DNA of 64,000 nucleotides, taken from Treponema sp. GTDB lineage: Bacteria; Spirochaetota; Spirochaetia; Treponematales; Treponemataceae. The DNA lies in assembly GCA_016293645.1 (NCBI GenBank), contig JAEDDW010000001.1, positions 45,812-109,811 on the forward strand, read 5' to 3'. Made by a program: the position numbers and the translations under genes. Below, piece by piece: positions 39,142-47,910 of the stretch; position 1 is the first letter of the stretch; each line of letters starts with the position of its first letter. The notes under the pieces were generated by a model that was given only the letters and a program-made list of their open reading frames with translations, was not told the DNA's origin and searched no databases.

Positions 39142-40515
39142 CTAGATACAAAAACCGCTTTCTTCTTTATCGGAAAGTCCGAGACGTTTTTCAACATCTT
39201 TCTGATCAAATTTCAAGCCGACGAGTCTGTTTACAAACCACATCGGATCAGCACGCTGAATCGTATTCATTACTTCCTGTCCGGTAGTAATCCAAGATAC
39301 GTTTTTCTTGCGCTCTGAAAGAACACTGATAACCCGGCCGAATGATTTCGTCTCATCACATTTTGTTATGATCACGCTCTTGAAGTTGAAGGCTTCAAAG
39401 TTCCGTATTATGTTCTCAAAATCCTCAACGCTGACACCTGCGGAAACCGTAAGGTAAACACTTTCATGAATATTCTTTACGTCAAGAAGAGTATGCATCT
39501 TGGCGATGTTTTCATAGTCATTGGGACTGTAGCCTGAAGTATCGACAAAAATGTAGTCGGAATTTGAGGCATAGCTTTCATAAAGAGTCTTTATTTCCTC
39601 GGAATTCTCTGCCTTGTCAACCTGCACTGAAATAAGTTCCGCCCATCTTTTCAACTGTTCCGCGGCGGCAACACGCATTGTATCAGTCGTAATCATGCGA
39701 ATTCTTGGAGGAAATTTATAGTTTTCCTTATGCTTTTTGAAATCAACGGCAATGCTTGCACCCATTTTTGCAAGAGTGGTTGTTTTTCCAACCCCTGTCG
39801 GACCAACAAGAATGACAACACGAGGAGGAACATTGACTTCTGGCTTGGCAACAGGAATGCTTTCTGCGATCCACTCGACAACTTTCTGCTGAACATAATC
39901 AAAATCATTGAGTTCATCAATTGAAAACTCGGATTTCATCCTTTTGCAGATGTTGTTTCTGTATGTCTTGGAAAAACCGTTATCCTCAAGCACGTCACGT
40001 ATTTTCGAAATTGAACCATGTTCACCCTCTGTTGTCGTTGCCTGGACAACAGCGTTCATCTGATCCGTCATTTTATTCCGGAAGTCTTCCATCTGTTTTG
40101 CAATCTGTGCAATCTGAAGTGCATTAGTAACACTGGAAGACTGGTTTTTTAAAATATCATCACGGCTGTCGATAAAACCTGTGTCAATTCCCCTGTTATC
40201 CCTGGCTGAAAGAGCCGCTGCCATTGCAGGATATCCACCGGTGGAAGACATTCTGTTCTGCATGGAATCTACACGACCATAGGGAACATTACCGGCTGCA
40301 GAAGGCCTTGCAGGCGGAAGTTTCAAAATATAGGAAAGCTCAACAACATCCCTCTGAAAGAAACCCAGGAACCCAGGTTTAAGTTTTCTACGCGAACTGA
40401 TTATCTGGAAATCAGTCTCCGGTCCATGAAGGTCACGCATTTTATCAAGGCAGTCCTGTCTTGAAGATCCCTCTATGGTTTTTATATCCTCACTTTTTGA
40501 ATAATCGCTATACAT
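39142..40515 (-). CDS. flhF: Flagellar biosynthesis GTPase FlhF
   Basis: A 457-residue SRP-type GTPase that marks the pole for flagellar assembly. The N-terminal basic domain is about 150 residues long with little conservation, then a helical N domain. The G domain carries GPTGVGKTTTLAKMG (G1), DTMRVAAAEQLKRW, FVDTSGYS (G3) and TKCDE (G4). It overlaps flhA by eight bases and lies 46 bp before flhG, giving the standard flhA-flhF-flhG order. Confidence 0.95.
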   Translation of the reverse strand: MYSDYSKSEDIKTIEGSSRQDCLDKMRDLHGPETDFQIISSRRKLKPGFLGFFQRDVVELSYILKLPPARPSAAGNVPYGRVDSMQNRMSSTGGYPAMAAALSARDNRGIDTGFIDSRDDILKNQSSSVTNALQIAQIAKQMEDFRNKMTDQMNAVVQATTTEGEHGSISKIRDVLEDNGFSKTYRNNICKRMKSEFSIDELNDFDYVQQKVVEWIAESIPVAKPEVNVPPRVVILVGPTGVGKTTTLAKMGASIAVDFKKHKENYKFPPRIRMITTDTMRVAAAEQLKRWAELISVQVDKAENSEEIKTLYESYASNSDYIFVDTSGYSPNDYENIAKMHTLLDVKNIHESVYLTVSAGVSVEDFENIIRNFEAFNFKSVIITKCDETKSFGRVISVLSERKKNVSWITTGQEVMNTIQRADPMWFVNRLVGLKFDQKDVEKRLGLSDKEESGFCI

Positions 40516-42643
40516 TTATCTCTCCGATGGATTCAACCTGAATATTTGAACCGGCATTTACAACTTCTGGAATTGAAAGAACTATGAGACCTGGCATTTC
40601 CCTTTCCGTCGCGTATTTCACAAGACGTCTCACTTCTGCAGGACAGAGAATTACAGGCGGAACATTTGCATACATCTGATGGGCCTGGGCTACGGCACTG
40701 CTTACTGCGGTGATGAAATTTCTTCCGTCGACAGGGTCAAAGGCAACCATAGGACCAATTCCCATCTGTACCGTAGAATGATCGAGAATATTCTGACACA
40801 AAGACTGAGAAAGGTTCAGGACATGGAGAACCTTGTTCTCATCAACAAACTGCTGGCAGATCTGGGCACCAAGAGCTTCTCTGACTTTTTCCGTAAGTTC
40901 CCAAGGATTTCTCGTAATCTTGCCGTAATCACCCAAAGTTTCGAGAATGGTGACCATGTTCCTGATGCTGACACGTTCATCGAGAAGATTCCTGAGGACA
41001 GCCTCGATTTCTCCGTATGAGAATCTGTCTGATCCGGTAGTAACTTCATCAACGACAACATTATTCTGCTTCTTGATTTCTTCAAGGATAGCGCTGACGC
41101 TCTGACGGCTGAGAATCTTTGCCGCATTTCCACGGATGAGTTCAGTAAGATGTGTCGCAATGATTGTAGGAGCATCAATGATTGCATAGCCTGCCTTTTC
41201 AGCTTCCAGACGCTTTGTCTCAGGAAGCCAGATCGCATCCATTCCAAAAGCAGGATCCTTTGTCTTTTCGCCGACCATTTCCCGGTCTTTTGAAACTCCA
41301 CCAGTATTGAGGCACATGAAATGCCCCATTTTAAGTCTTCCCTTACCGACCTCAATGCCACGGATCTTGAAGGAATACTCTTCAGGCTGCAGTGCCATCT
41401 GGTCCATGATATGTATCGGAGGAATTACAAGGCCAAGATCAAGGGCTGCCTCCCGGCGGATTCTCTTGACACGTGACATGAGTTCCGCACCCTTCTCGTT
41501 GTCAACAAGAGGAATGAGGGCATATCCGATCTCAAGGGACAGGTCATCAAGTTTGACGACAGGAGAAATCTCGTCGCTGCCACCTTCAGCTTTCTGAGGT
41601 GCGTTTTTGGCAGCCTCTTCCTGAAGAACCTTCTGTTCCTCTTCCCTCTGTCTGGTCTTTGTAAACCTGTACCCGATGAAGATGAAAAGAAGTCCGATCG
41701 GAATGAGCACTGCAGAAGACCCGTTGTGGAATGCGAGTCCAAGAACAGCCAGGGCAACACCAACGATGATGTAGATGGTTCCGCTTGTAGTAAACTGTTT
41801 CTTGAACTGGTCCGTAAGAAGATCATCATCATTGCTTCCGGTGATAAGCATACCTGTCGCGAATGAAAGAAGCAGAGCCGGAACCTGGGACATGAGACCA
41901 TCACCGATCGTAAGACGTGTATAGGAACCAAAAGCATCACTGAGATTTGCACCTGCCAGGGAACCTGTAACGACACCACCGATAAGATTCACGACAGTAA
42001 CGAAAATGCCGAACTTTACGTTTCCGCTGACAAATTTGGAAGAACCGTCCATGGCGGAATAAAAGTCAATTTCCTGACGGAGCTGCTTGATCTTGAACTC
42101 AGCTTCCTCTTCAGTAATTGAACCGCTGTTCATCTGGTTCTGGATGACGAACATCTTGTTGTTCATGCTGTCCAAAGTGAATCGGGCGGTAACTTCAGAA
42201 ACACGGTCCGCACCTTTTGTGATTACAATAACCTGGAGAACCGTAATGATGATGAATATGATCAGACCGACAACAAGATTGTTTCCGGCAACAATGTCAG
42301 CAAAAGCCTGCACCATCTCGCTCTGGTCAGAAAGATGGGCAACACCGGACCTGACCGGATGCACAAGGATATTTCTTGTGGAAGAAATGTTTATGGCAGC
42401 TCCAAAAAGAGTGATTAAAAGAACAAGTCTAGGAAACGAAGTAAAATCCGCAGACCTTTTCAAATATACGACTGTCAGGAGAACAATAAATGAAAGGGCA
42501 AGATTAAGAACCATTGCAATATCAATGGCTGTCTTTCCCAGTGGAATGAATATGAACAGTGCTATAAGAACGATCATGACGGCAACAAAGTTACCTGAAA
42601 CGACCTTAATGAACGCACTTCCTGAGTTTCGCTTTTCCGGCAT
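40508..42643 (-). CDS. flhA: Flagellar export gate protein FlhA
   Basis: FlhA forms the nonameric export gate of the flagellar secretion system. Eight membrane helices span about residues 15-325, with the FHIPEP-region equivalent reading TSFPRLVLLITLFG early and TRFTLDSMNNK before the cytoplasmic loop. The C-terminal half forms the cytoplasmic ring that docks chaperones and substrates. At 711 residues it is full length. AAGGGTGGGG precedes the ATG. A 172-bp gap from flhB contains a possible internal promoter. Confidence 0.95.
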   Translation of the reverse strand: MPEKRNSGSAFIKVVSGNFVAVMIVLIALFIFIPLGKTAIDIAMVLNLALSFIVLLTVVYLKRSADFTSFPRLVLLITLFGAAINISSTRNILVHPVRSGVAHLSDQSEMVQAFADIVAGNNLVVGLIIFIIITVLQVIVITKGADRVSEVTARFTLDSMNNKMFVIQNQMNSGSITEEEAEFKIKQLRQEIDFYSAMDGSSKFVSGNVKFGIFVTVVNLIGGVVTGSLAGANLSDAFGSYTRLTIGDGLMSQVPALLLSFATGMLITGSNDDDLLTDQFKKQFTTSGTIYIIVGVALAVLGLAFHNGSSAVLIPIGLLFIFIGYRFTKTRQREEEQKVLQEEAAKNAPQKAEGGSDEISPVVKLDDLSLEIGYALIPLVDNEKGAELMSRVKRIRREAALDLGLVIPPIHIMDQMALQPEEYSFKIRGIEVGKGRLKMGHFMCLNTGGVSKDREMVGEKTKDPAFGMDAIWLPETKRLEAEKAGYAIIDAPTIIATHLTELIRGNAAKILSRQSVSAILEEIKKQNNVVVDEVTTGSDRFSYGEIEAVLRNLLDERVSIRNMVTILETLGDYGKITRNPWELTEKVREALGAQICQQFVDENKVLHVLNLSQSLCQNILDHSTVQMGIGPMVAFDPVDGRNFITAVSSAVAQAHQMYANVPPVILCPAEVRRLVKYATEREMPGLIVLSIPEVVNAGSNIQVESIGEINV

Positions 42644-42701
42644 TGAGTCCCCACCCTTAACTTAAAAGCTTGTCTGAACAGCAAGAGAATATAGTCTTGG
42701 A

Positions 42702-42707
42702 ATTATA
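42702..42707 (-). promoter_or_regulatory. Possible internal promoter (-10 box) upstream of flhA
   Basis: The 172-bp spacer between flhB and flhA is long for this tight operon. It holds a perfect TATAAT on the minus strand 59 bp before the flhA start, but only a weak -35 candidate (TTCCAA). A small TGGCA/TGCCA hairpin lies further upstream at 42763-42777 without a T-run. Apart from these I see nothing in the spacer. Confidence 0.35.
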
Positions 42708-42815
42708 CAACAGTTTCTGAAATTTGGAAACGCTATATATGGGAAATTTAAAATTTTTTTAGTGGCAATGACTGCCAAACGTTCATTCACTTTTCATCAA
42801 GAAAAAAAAACAAAA

Positions 42816-43916
42816 CTACCGTTCGTTTTGCTTTTCCATATATCCGATATGGGCATAAATATCAGCTACAACACGCAGATACTGGGCCGGAACAATATCC
42901 CCAACGTCGTAATGGGAGTATAGATCACGGGCCAGAGGTCTGTTTTCAACTATCGGAACATCATTTTCCCGGGCAATATCCTTGATTCTCTGGGCCGTAT
43001 TGTCAGTACCCTTTGCATTGATCATAGGAGCATCGGTTGCGGCACTGTCCCATTTCAGGGCAACAGCAAAGTGGGTCGGGTTCGTGATGACAACATCAGA
43101 TTCCCTTACAGCCTTAGGCATGTTTGCCTTGAGCATTTCCTTCTGGGCCTGTTCAAGTCTACCCTTGACTTCAGGATCTCCTTCCTGCTCCTTGAATTCT
43201 TCCTTGATTTCCTGCTTTGACATCTTCATCTGCTGTTTGAATTCCCGGCGCTGCATAACATAGTCAAAGACACCTATGACAACGAGAATCACAGAAGCAG
43301 TTATCATCAATTTTGCAACCATTCTGGCGACAACCGTCATGGCCATGTATATTCCGCCTGTATGAAGAAAATCCAGTGTTGTATTCAGATCCGACTTTAT
43401 AAGAAAATAAGCTACGGAACCGATGATTATCAGCTTGAGTATGGACTTCACGATGTTGAAAAGGCCAAGCATTGAAAAAAAGTTCTTCTTGAAATACTCA
43501 CCAAATTTCGGAAGTATTTTTGAAAAATTGAATTTGATCGGTTTGGTCGTGAAAAAATAACCCTTGTTCTGTATGAGATTCACAATGATGGCCGCAATCA
43601 CACCGACAGCACCAAGCACCAGCGTGATCGGAACCAGGGTAGAAACAAAAAGGTAGAAGAACTTGTAGTCCCTTACATTTCTGGATGCCGCATTATTGAA
43701 ATAATAGGTCATCATGACAATGATCTTGTTGAAAATCCATGGTCCCATAAAAACCAGCGTAAGGGTGACAAAGAGCAGAACTACGGAACCGTTGAGATCC
43801 TGGCTTTTTGCGACACGGCCTTCCTCACGGGCCTTACGGAGTTTTGACTCTGTAGCTTCCTCTGTCTTACCCTCGTCTTCCGGACCAAACCACTGGAGAT
43901 CTATCTGACTCATCAC
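42816..43916 (-). CDS. flhB: Flagellar export switch protein FlhB
   Basis: FlhB controls the change from hook to filament export. Four membrane helices lie between about residues 35 and 225. The cytoplasmic domain carries the self-cleaving NPTH motif in VVITNPTHFAVALKW, so autocleavage is expected. The N-terminus DEGKTEEATESKLRKAREEGRVAKS is typical. It overlaps fliR by four bases. In spirochetes it exports rod, hook and periplasmic filament proteins. Confidence 0.95.
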   Translation of the reverse strand: MMSQIDLQWFGPEDEGKTEEATESKLRKAREEGRVAKSQDLNGSVVLLFVTLTLVFMGPWIFNKIIVMMTYYFNNAASRNVRDYKFFYLFVSTLVPITLVLGAVGVIAAIIVNLIQNKGYFFTTKPIKFNFSKILPKFGEYFKKNFFSMLGLFNIVKSILKLIIIGSVAYFLIKSDLNTTLDFLHTGGIYMAMTVVARMVAKLMITASVILVVIGVFDYVMQRREFKQQMKMSKQEIKEEFKEQEGDPEVKGRLEQAQKEMLKANMPKAVRESDVVITNPTHFAVALKWDSAATDAPMINAKGTDNTAQRIKDIARENDVPIVENRPLARDLYSHYDVGDIVPAQYLRVVADIYAHIGYMEKQNER

Positions 43917-44734
43917 AAACCTCCGCCGGAAATCTTTGTCATCATTCCCTGAATTTCCTTGAACCCTGCATAGATACTCTCATTGAAGAACTGACCAAAA
44001 TGCGGAAGAAGAACAGTGATCAGGAAAAATGATACAAGCATGAGGATCGGAAAACCTTCCGAAAGAAGGTTCATCTGAGGTGCAGCCTTGGTGAATATAC
44101 CCATGGTCACGTTTATGAGGAATAGAGATCCCATTATCGGAAGTGCGATGATCATGGCATCCTTGAAAAGCATGGAAAGTGAAGTCATCATGAATTTTGC
44201 AAAGAAGTCTGAATTATTGATGATGGCAAAGGCATTCATGCTCCTGAAACTTGCAGTCAAGCCATCGCAAAATAGAGTCTGGAACCAATGGTTCTGCAGA
44301 AAAACTATCATGGCAAGAAAATTGAAAAACTGTCCCATAAGAGGATTTTCAACCTGACTGAGGGAATCATACACTTCGCTTGCACTCAAACCCATCTGAA
44401 AAGCAAAAAATTGACCAGCCGTTGAGAAAGCGGCAAATATTATCTGTATGTAGAATCCAAGGATTATACCTATCATGCCCTCGCCCACAAGAAGAAAAAC
44501 ATACTCCAGATTGAAGCTTCCCTGTGGAGAAATGTAGGTCCTGTAATCTGCGTAGGTTCCCTCGGAAAGAGAAAGAACCGGAAAGATGAAATATGCCATA
44601 TACAATGCAAGTGCGATCTTTGCCATGCGGGGAACAGTCCTCGAAGACAGAAGCGGAAGAGACATCATTGTTGTGAAACACCTGAATACAACAAGTAGAA
44701 AAACAGGTGCGTTTGAAACTATACGTTCAAGCAT
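43913..44734 (-). CDS. fliR: Flagellar export apparatus protein FliR
   Basis: A 273-residue membrane protein with about six hydrophobic helices, a component of the FliPQR export pore. It shows VFRCFTTMMSLPLL near the N-terminus, GFYIQIIFAAFSTAGQFFAFQMGLSA, with QMGLS a common FliR segment, and AAPQMNLLSEGFPI. It overlaps flhB by four bases and follows fliQ by 22 bp, in the standard P-Q-R-flhB order. Confidence 0.94.
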   Translation of the reverse strand: MLERIVSNAPVFLLVVFRCFTTMMSLPLLSSRTVPRMAKIALALYMAYFIFPVLSLSEGTYADYRTYISPQGSFNLEYVFLLVGEGMIGIILGFYIQIIFAAFSTAGQFFAFQMGLSASEVYDSLSQVENPLMGQFFNFLAMIVFLQNHWFQTLFCDGLTASFRSMNAFAIINNSDFFAKFMMTSLSMLFKDAMIIALPIMGSLFLINVTMGIFTKAAPQMNLLSEGFPILMLVSFFLITVLLPHFGQFFNESIYAGFKEIQGMMTKISGGGL

Positions 44735-44756
44735 TGATTTTCACTTTCCCGGAACA

Positions 44757-45026
44757 TCACTTTGCGAAGGCCGGTATCAGCTCCAGAATTTTCATGAAAT
44801 ATGTCGCAGTAGAACTGAACATCCAGCCACCAAGAAGTGCGATGACAACAAGAATGGTCAGAAACTTTGGAAGAAATGTAAGTGTCTGTTCCTGAATGGA
44901 CGTTGTTGCCTGAAGTATGGCAATGACAAGACCCACAATCAGGGCAGATCCCAGAACAGGAGCACACATTTTGAAAACCTGCCAGATGCCCCCTTGAACC
45001 AATGTCTGTATGTCAAGAATATTCAT
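44757..45026 (-). CDS. fliQ: Flagellar export apparatus protein FliQ
   Basis: An 89-residue protein with two membrane helices and the VGLVIAILQATTSIQEQTLTF-region pattern (GLVIAILQATT is the family hallmark). Four FliQ copies wrap around the FliP/FliR core of the export pore. A ribosome site GAGGGT precedes the ATG. It lies 9 bp after fliP. Confidence 0.95.
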   Translation of the reverse strand: MNILDIQTLVQGGIWQVFKMCAPVLGSALIVGLVIAILQATTSIQEQTLTFLPKFLTILVVIALLGGWMFSSTATYFMKILELIPAFAK

Positions 45027-45035
45027 GTTTTACCC

Positions 45036-45899
45036 TCACTTTATTACGCTAAGGAAAAGCTGCTGTGTAAGAAGATTCCAGCCGTCGACAAGAACAAAAA
45101 GCATGAGCTTGAAAGGCATTGAAATCTGAACAGGAGGAAGCATCATCATACCCATGCTCATGAGAATGCTTGATACGACCATATCTATTACGATGAATGG
45201 AATATATAGAAGAACACCTATTTTGAAAGCCACCGTAAGCTCATGAAGGATATAGGCCGGAACAAGAACGAATGTAGGAATTTCTGAAAGATCCCTTGGC
45301 CTGTTGTCCACACCGGGATTATCCCTGTCAGCTACCATCTTGTTATAGATCTTGAGGAAAGTCCTCAGCGAAGAAGTATCACCATTCATCTGCTTTGCCA
45401 TAAAAAGCCTTATGGGAGCCTCAGCTTTTGTATATGCTTCCTGCAAAGTGATCTCATTGTCAGACAAAGGCTTGAAGGCATCATCATAAATCGTACGGAA
45501 CGTAGGCCACATGCAGAACAAAGTCATGAAAATGGCGATTCCATTAAGCACAGCTGTAGGCGGAACCTGCTGAAGCGACAGGGCACGCTTTATGAAATCA
45601 AGGACAATCGAAAAACGCAGGAAGCAGGTCATCAATATGAAAATGCTTGGTGCAAGGGTAAGCAACGTAAGCATGAGCAGAAGCTGAACACTGAATGCAA
45701 CCTGGTTTCCTGTTCTTGGAGAAGTGGCGCTGAACGAGATGTTTGGAAAATCAACACCAGTGATGTTCCTTGTCATTTCAGTATTCCCCTGGACACTACG
45801 GTTGTAGTCAGCAGAACCATTGGACTGGGAAGACAAAGGGAACACGCATGCGAGACAGATTAGAGATGCCATTAAAGCACGGATGATTCTTTTTCTCAT
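45036..45899 (-). CDS. fliP: Flagellar export apparatus protein FliP
   Basis: A 287-residue protein with a cleavable signal peptide (hydrophobic stretch to about residue 24) followed by a short Asn/Ser-rich leader and four membrane helices. Conserved segments are LTLAPSIFILMTCFLRFSIV, PTAVLNGIAIFMTLF, LVPAYILHELTVAFKIG and MGMMMLPPVQISMPFKLMLF. It forms the core of the export pore. It overlaps fliO by four bases (ATGA). Confidence 0.96.
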   Translation of the reverse strand: MRKRIIRALMASLICLACVFPLSSQSNGSADYNRSVQGNTEMTRNITGVDFPNISFSATSPRTGNQVAFSVQLLLMLTLLTLAPSIFILMTCFLRFSIVLDFIKRALSLQQVPPTAVLNGIAIFMTLFCMWPTFRTIYDDAFKPLSDNEITLQEAYTKAEAPIRLFMAKQMNGDTSSLRTFLKIYNKMVADRDNPGVDNRPRDLSEIPTFVLVPAYILHELTVAFKIGVLLYIPFIVIDMVVSSILMSMGMMMLPPVQISMPFKLMLFVLVDGWNLLTQQLFLSVIK

Positions 45900-46561
45900 T
45901 GTTCATCTCCAGTATTGATCTTTCTGTTTTTCAACGCATCGATGAGGCTGCTTGTCGTAGAATCGAAGATGCCTTCAGATTTTCCGATTTTCTTTCCTTG
46001 AGCCTCTTCCGTCTTTTTCTGGGACGGCATGAACATTTCAAGAACTTCAGCAAAGGATTTTGCCTTGAACTGATTGGTCGTCTTGTCAGAATGAAGGTTC
46101 ATGGCATTTATCAGTTCCTTGTCATCGATTTCAGCAATAAGGTTTACGGAACTATCTGAGACCCCCACAAGATATGCCTTGTCAATCAGTGTAACGACCT
46201 GGATGCTTTTCCCAGGACTCAATGTGATGCCTGAAACCTTTCTCAAGAAAGGATCGTTTTCCGCAGCAGGACTAATGCTTTTCTTGAAAAGTTTGAAAAC
46301 AAAATAAATCGCCGCAATTACTATGGCAAGAACAATGATCATCCTTACAAAAGCCCAGAAGCCGCTCACAGGTTTCTGTTCAACGGTGGCGTCTTCCATG
46401 TCCTGAAAAGTAAAATTAGATTCCTCTATCTGAGACTGAGTTAAATTCTGATTCTGACTTTGATTTTGATTTACGGAAGAATCCGAAGACTGCGCAAAGA
46501 TCATTCCTGCGCAGACGACAAAAAGGGCCAGTACAGCCCGAAACTTTTTTGAGTAATTCAT
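45896..46561 (-). CDS. fliO: Flagellar export assembly protein FliO (FliZ)
   Basis: A 221-residue protein with a signal peptide, then a short Gln/Asn-rich stretch (NQNQSQNQN), a second membrane helix (about residues 70-92), and a cytoplasmic domain with GKSIQVVTLIDKAYLVGV, the FliO core. FliO helps FliP assemble. The ATG at 46561 is chosen because AGGGTGGG lies 3 nt upstream; the frame extends eight codons further. It is preceded by a strong terminator-like hairpin after fliY. Confidence 0.87.
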   Translation of the reverse strand: MNYSKKFRAVLALFVVCAGMIFAQSSDSSVNQNQSQNQNLTQSQIEESNFTFQDMEDATVEQKPVSGFWAFVRMIIVLAIVIAAIYFVFKLFKKSISPAAENDPFLRKVSGITLSPGKSIQVVTLIDKAYLVGVSDSSVNLIAEIDDKELINAMNLHSDKTTNQFKAKSFAEVLEMFMPSQKKTEEAQGKKIGKSEGIFDSTTSSLIDALKNRKINTGDEQ

Positions 46562-46654
46562 TTTCCCACCCTGAATGGAATCCAATCAGCAACAACAATC
46601 ACCAACGGAAACCGAAACATGATTTTCTGAAATCAAATATCCCCTTTTGACTTC

Positions 46655-46688
46655 AAAAAATTCGGGCACCTTGAGATCCAAGATGCCC
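46655..46688 (-). terminator. Terminator-like hairpin between fliY and fliO
   Basis: On the minus strand GGGCATCTTG, loop GATCT and CAAGGTGCCC form a 10-bp stem with one G-U pair, followed by GAATTTTTTG. It begins 7 nt after the fliY stop and lies about 100 bp before fliO. It has all features of a Rho-independent terminator inside the operon. Confidence 0.8.
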
Positions 46689-46695
46689 TTTTATA

Positions 46696-47910
46696 TTACA
46701 TTGAAGATGCAACGTGTTCAAGTGACGGAAGGATTTCTGTGACACGAACACCGAAGTTTTCATCAATAACTACAACTTCACCCTTTGCTATAGGCTTGTG
46801 GTTGACAAGAATGTCAACAGGTTCACCGGCAAGCTTATCAAGCTCGATGATTGTACCTTCGCCAAGACCAAGGATGTCCTTGATGGTTTTCTTTGTACGA
46901 CCAAGCTCAACAGTCATCTCCATGAAAACGTCCATGATGAGACTGATGTTACCCTGTTCAGCAGAAGAAACTCCCTGAACGAAATTCGGGAACTGCAAAG
47001 ACTGAACATTAGGAGGAGTCTGCATCGGCATTCCACCCATCATCTGCATACCACCCATTCCCTGTGGCATTCCACCCATCATGGCACCTCCCATCATAGG
47101 CATTCCCTGCTGCATTCCGCCCATCTGCATCTGTGGTTGACCCATACCCATGCCTCCCATGGACTGCATTCCACCCATCTGCATCTGTGGTTGACCCATA
47201 CCACCGGCAGGAGCACCTCCCATTCCGGCACCAAGATCAACAACAGGAGCGGCAGACTGGACTCCACCACCAAGAGACTTGGCCATTCCGTCTGCAACCG
47301 GACCGGAAACAGCTTCCCAGATTGTATATTCCTCACCGGCAACATTCAAACCATAAGTGAACAAAGCAAATGTTCCCTGTGGCATGCGGATCATTGCCTT
47401 TGGCTGGTTTACAGCCTCTGGAGGATTTGTTGCAAGGCCAGGAAGCTTTCCTGACTTGCTGAGTTCAGTAATTTCTGCACCTGAGAAAGCTGAGATGACT
47501 TCTGAAATAACAGAAAGCCCCATGTCGTCAAGTGCCGGATTATCTTCCTTGTTGATGAAACCAACAAGTTTTGTCGCAAGTTCAGAAGACATGAGGAAGA
47601 GATGATCTCCACCAAGTCCTGCTGAATAGTCTGCCATGACTGCAACGACAACTTCTGGAACTTTTGCAAGCAACTGATCGCGTCCAGCAGTTTCAACTGA
47701 AGGTGCACCAACAGTAACATCCTGCTGAGTCATATTCTTGATTACTTCAGCAAGCTTATCTTTCATTCCATCGGCAAACTTCTGCAGAGTTGGAACATCG
47801 ATGCTTACTTCAGGACCGGATGAAAAAGAACCGCCTGAACCAATACCGCCTACGTCTACGCCAGACAAAAGTGCGTCAATTTCTTCCTGTGATATAGATC
47901 CTTCGCTCAT
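46696..47910 (-). CDS. fliY: Flagellar switch protein FliY (FliN-type) with Met/Gly-rich linker
   Basis: A C-ring switch protein. The N-terminus GSISQEEIDALLSG resembles the FliM/FliY CheY-binding peptide. A CheC-like domain spans about residues 40-210, and a C-terminal SpoA domain about 320-404 with DVFMEMTVELGRTKKTI and LVNHKPIAKGEVVVIDENFGVRV. In between, about residues 220-305 are almost only Met, Gly, Gln and Pro, including two copies of GMGQPQMQMGGM. GGAAGGAG precedes the ATG. The linker is the longest odd feature here and may be flexible. Confidence 0.93.
   Translation of the reverse strand: MSEGSISQEEIDALLSGVDVGGIGSGGSFSSGPEVSIDVPTLQKFADGMKDKLAEVIKNMTQQDVTVGAPSVETAGRDQLLAKVPEVVVAVMADYSAGLGGDHLFLMSSELATKLVGFINKEDNPALDDMGLSVISEVISAFSGAEITELSKSGKLPGLATNPPEAVNQPKAMIRMPQGTFALFTYGLNVAGEEYTIWEAVSGPVADGMAKSLGGGVQSAAPVVDLGAGMGGAPAGGMGQPQMQMGGMQSMGGMGMGQPQMQMGGMQQGMPMMGGAMMGGMPQGMGGMQMMGGMPMQTPPNVQSLQFPNFVQGVSSAEQGNISLIMDVFMEMTVELGRTKKTIKDILGLGEGTIIELDKLAGEPVDILVNHKPIAKGEVVVIDENFGVRVTEILPSLEHVASSM
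47113..47202 (-). repeat. Direct repeat in the fliY linker region
   Basis: A 36-bp segment at 47113-47148 recurs at 47167-47202 with one mismatch, a 54-bp period. Both encode GMGQPQMQMGGM. Similar shorter GGCATTCC/CCACCCAT-like units continue down to about 47030. The period is a multiple of three, so copy-number changes would keep the frame. Confidence 0.8.

Noticed and set aside
46798..47454. Plus-strand His/Ser-rich frame of 218 codons
   Set aside because: It is the complement of the Met/Gly-rich linker and flanking parts of fliY; the repeats come from that gene.
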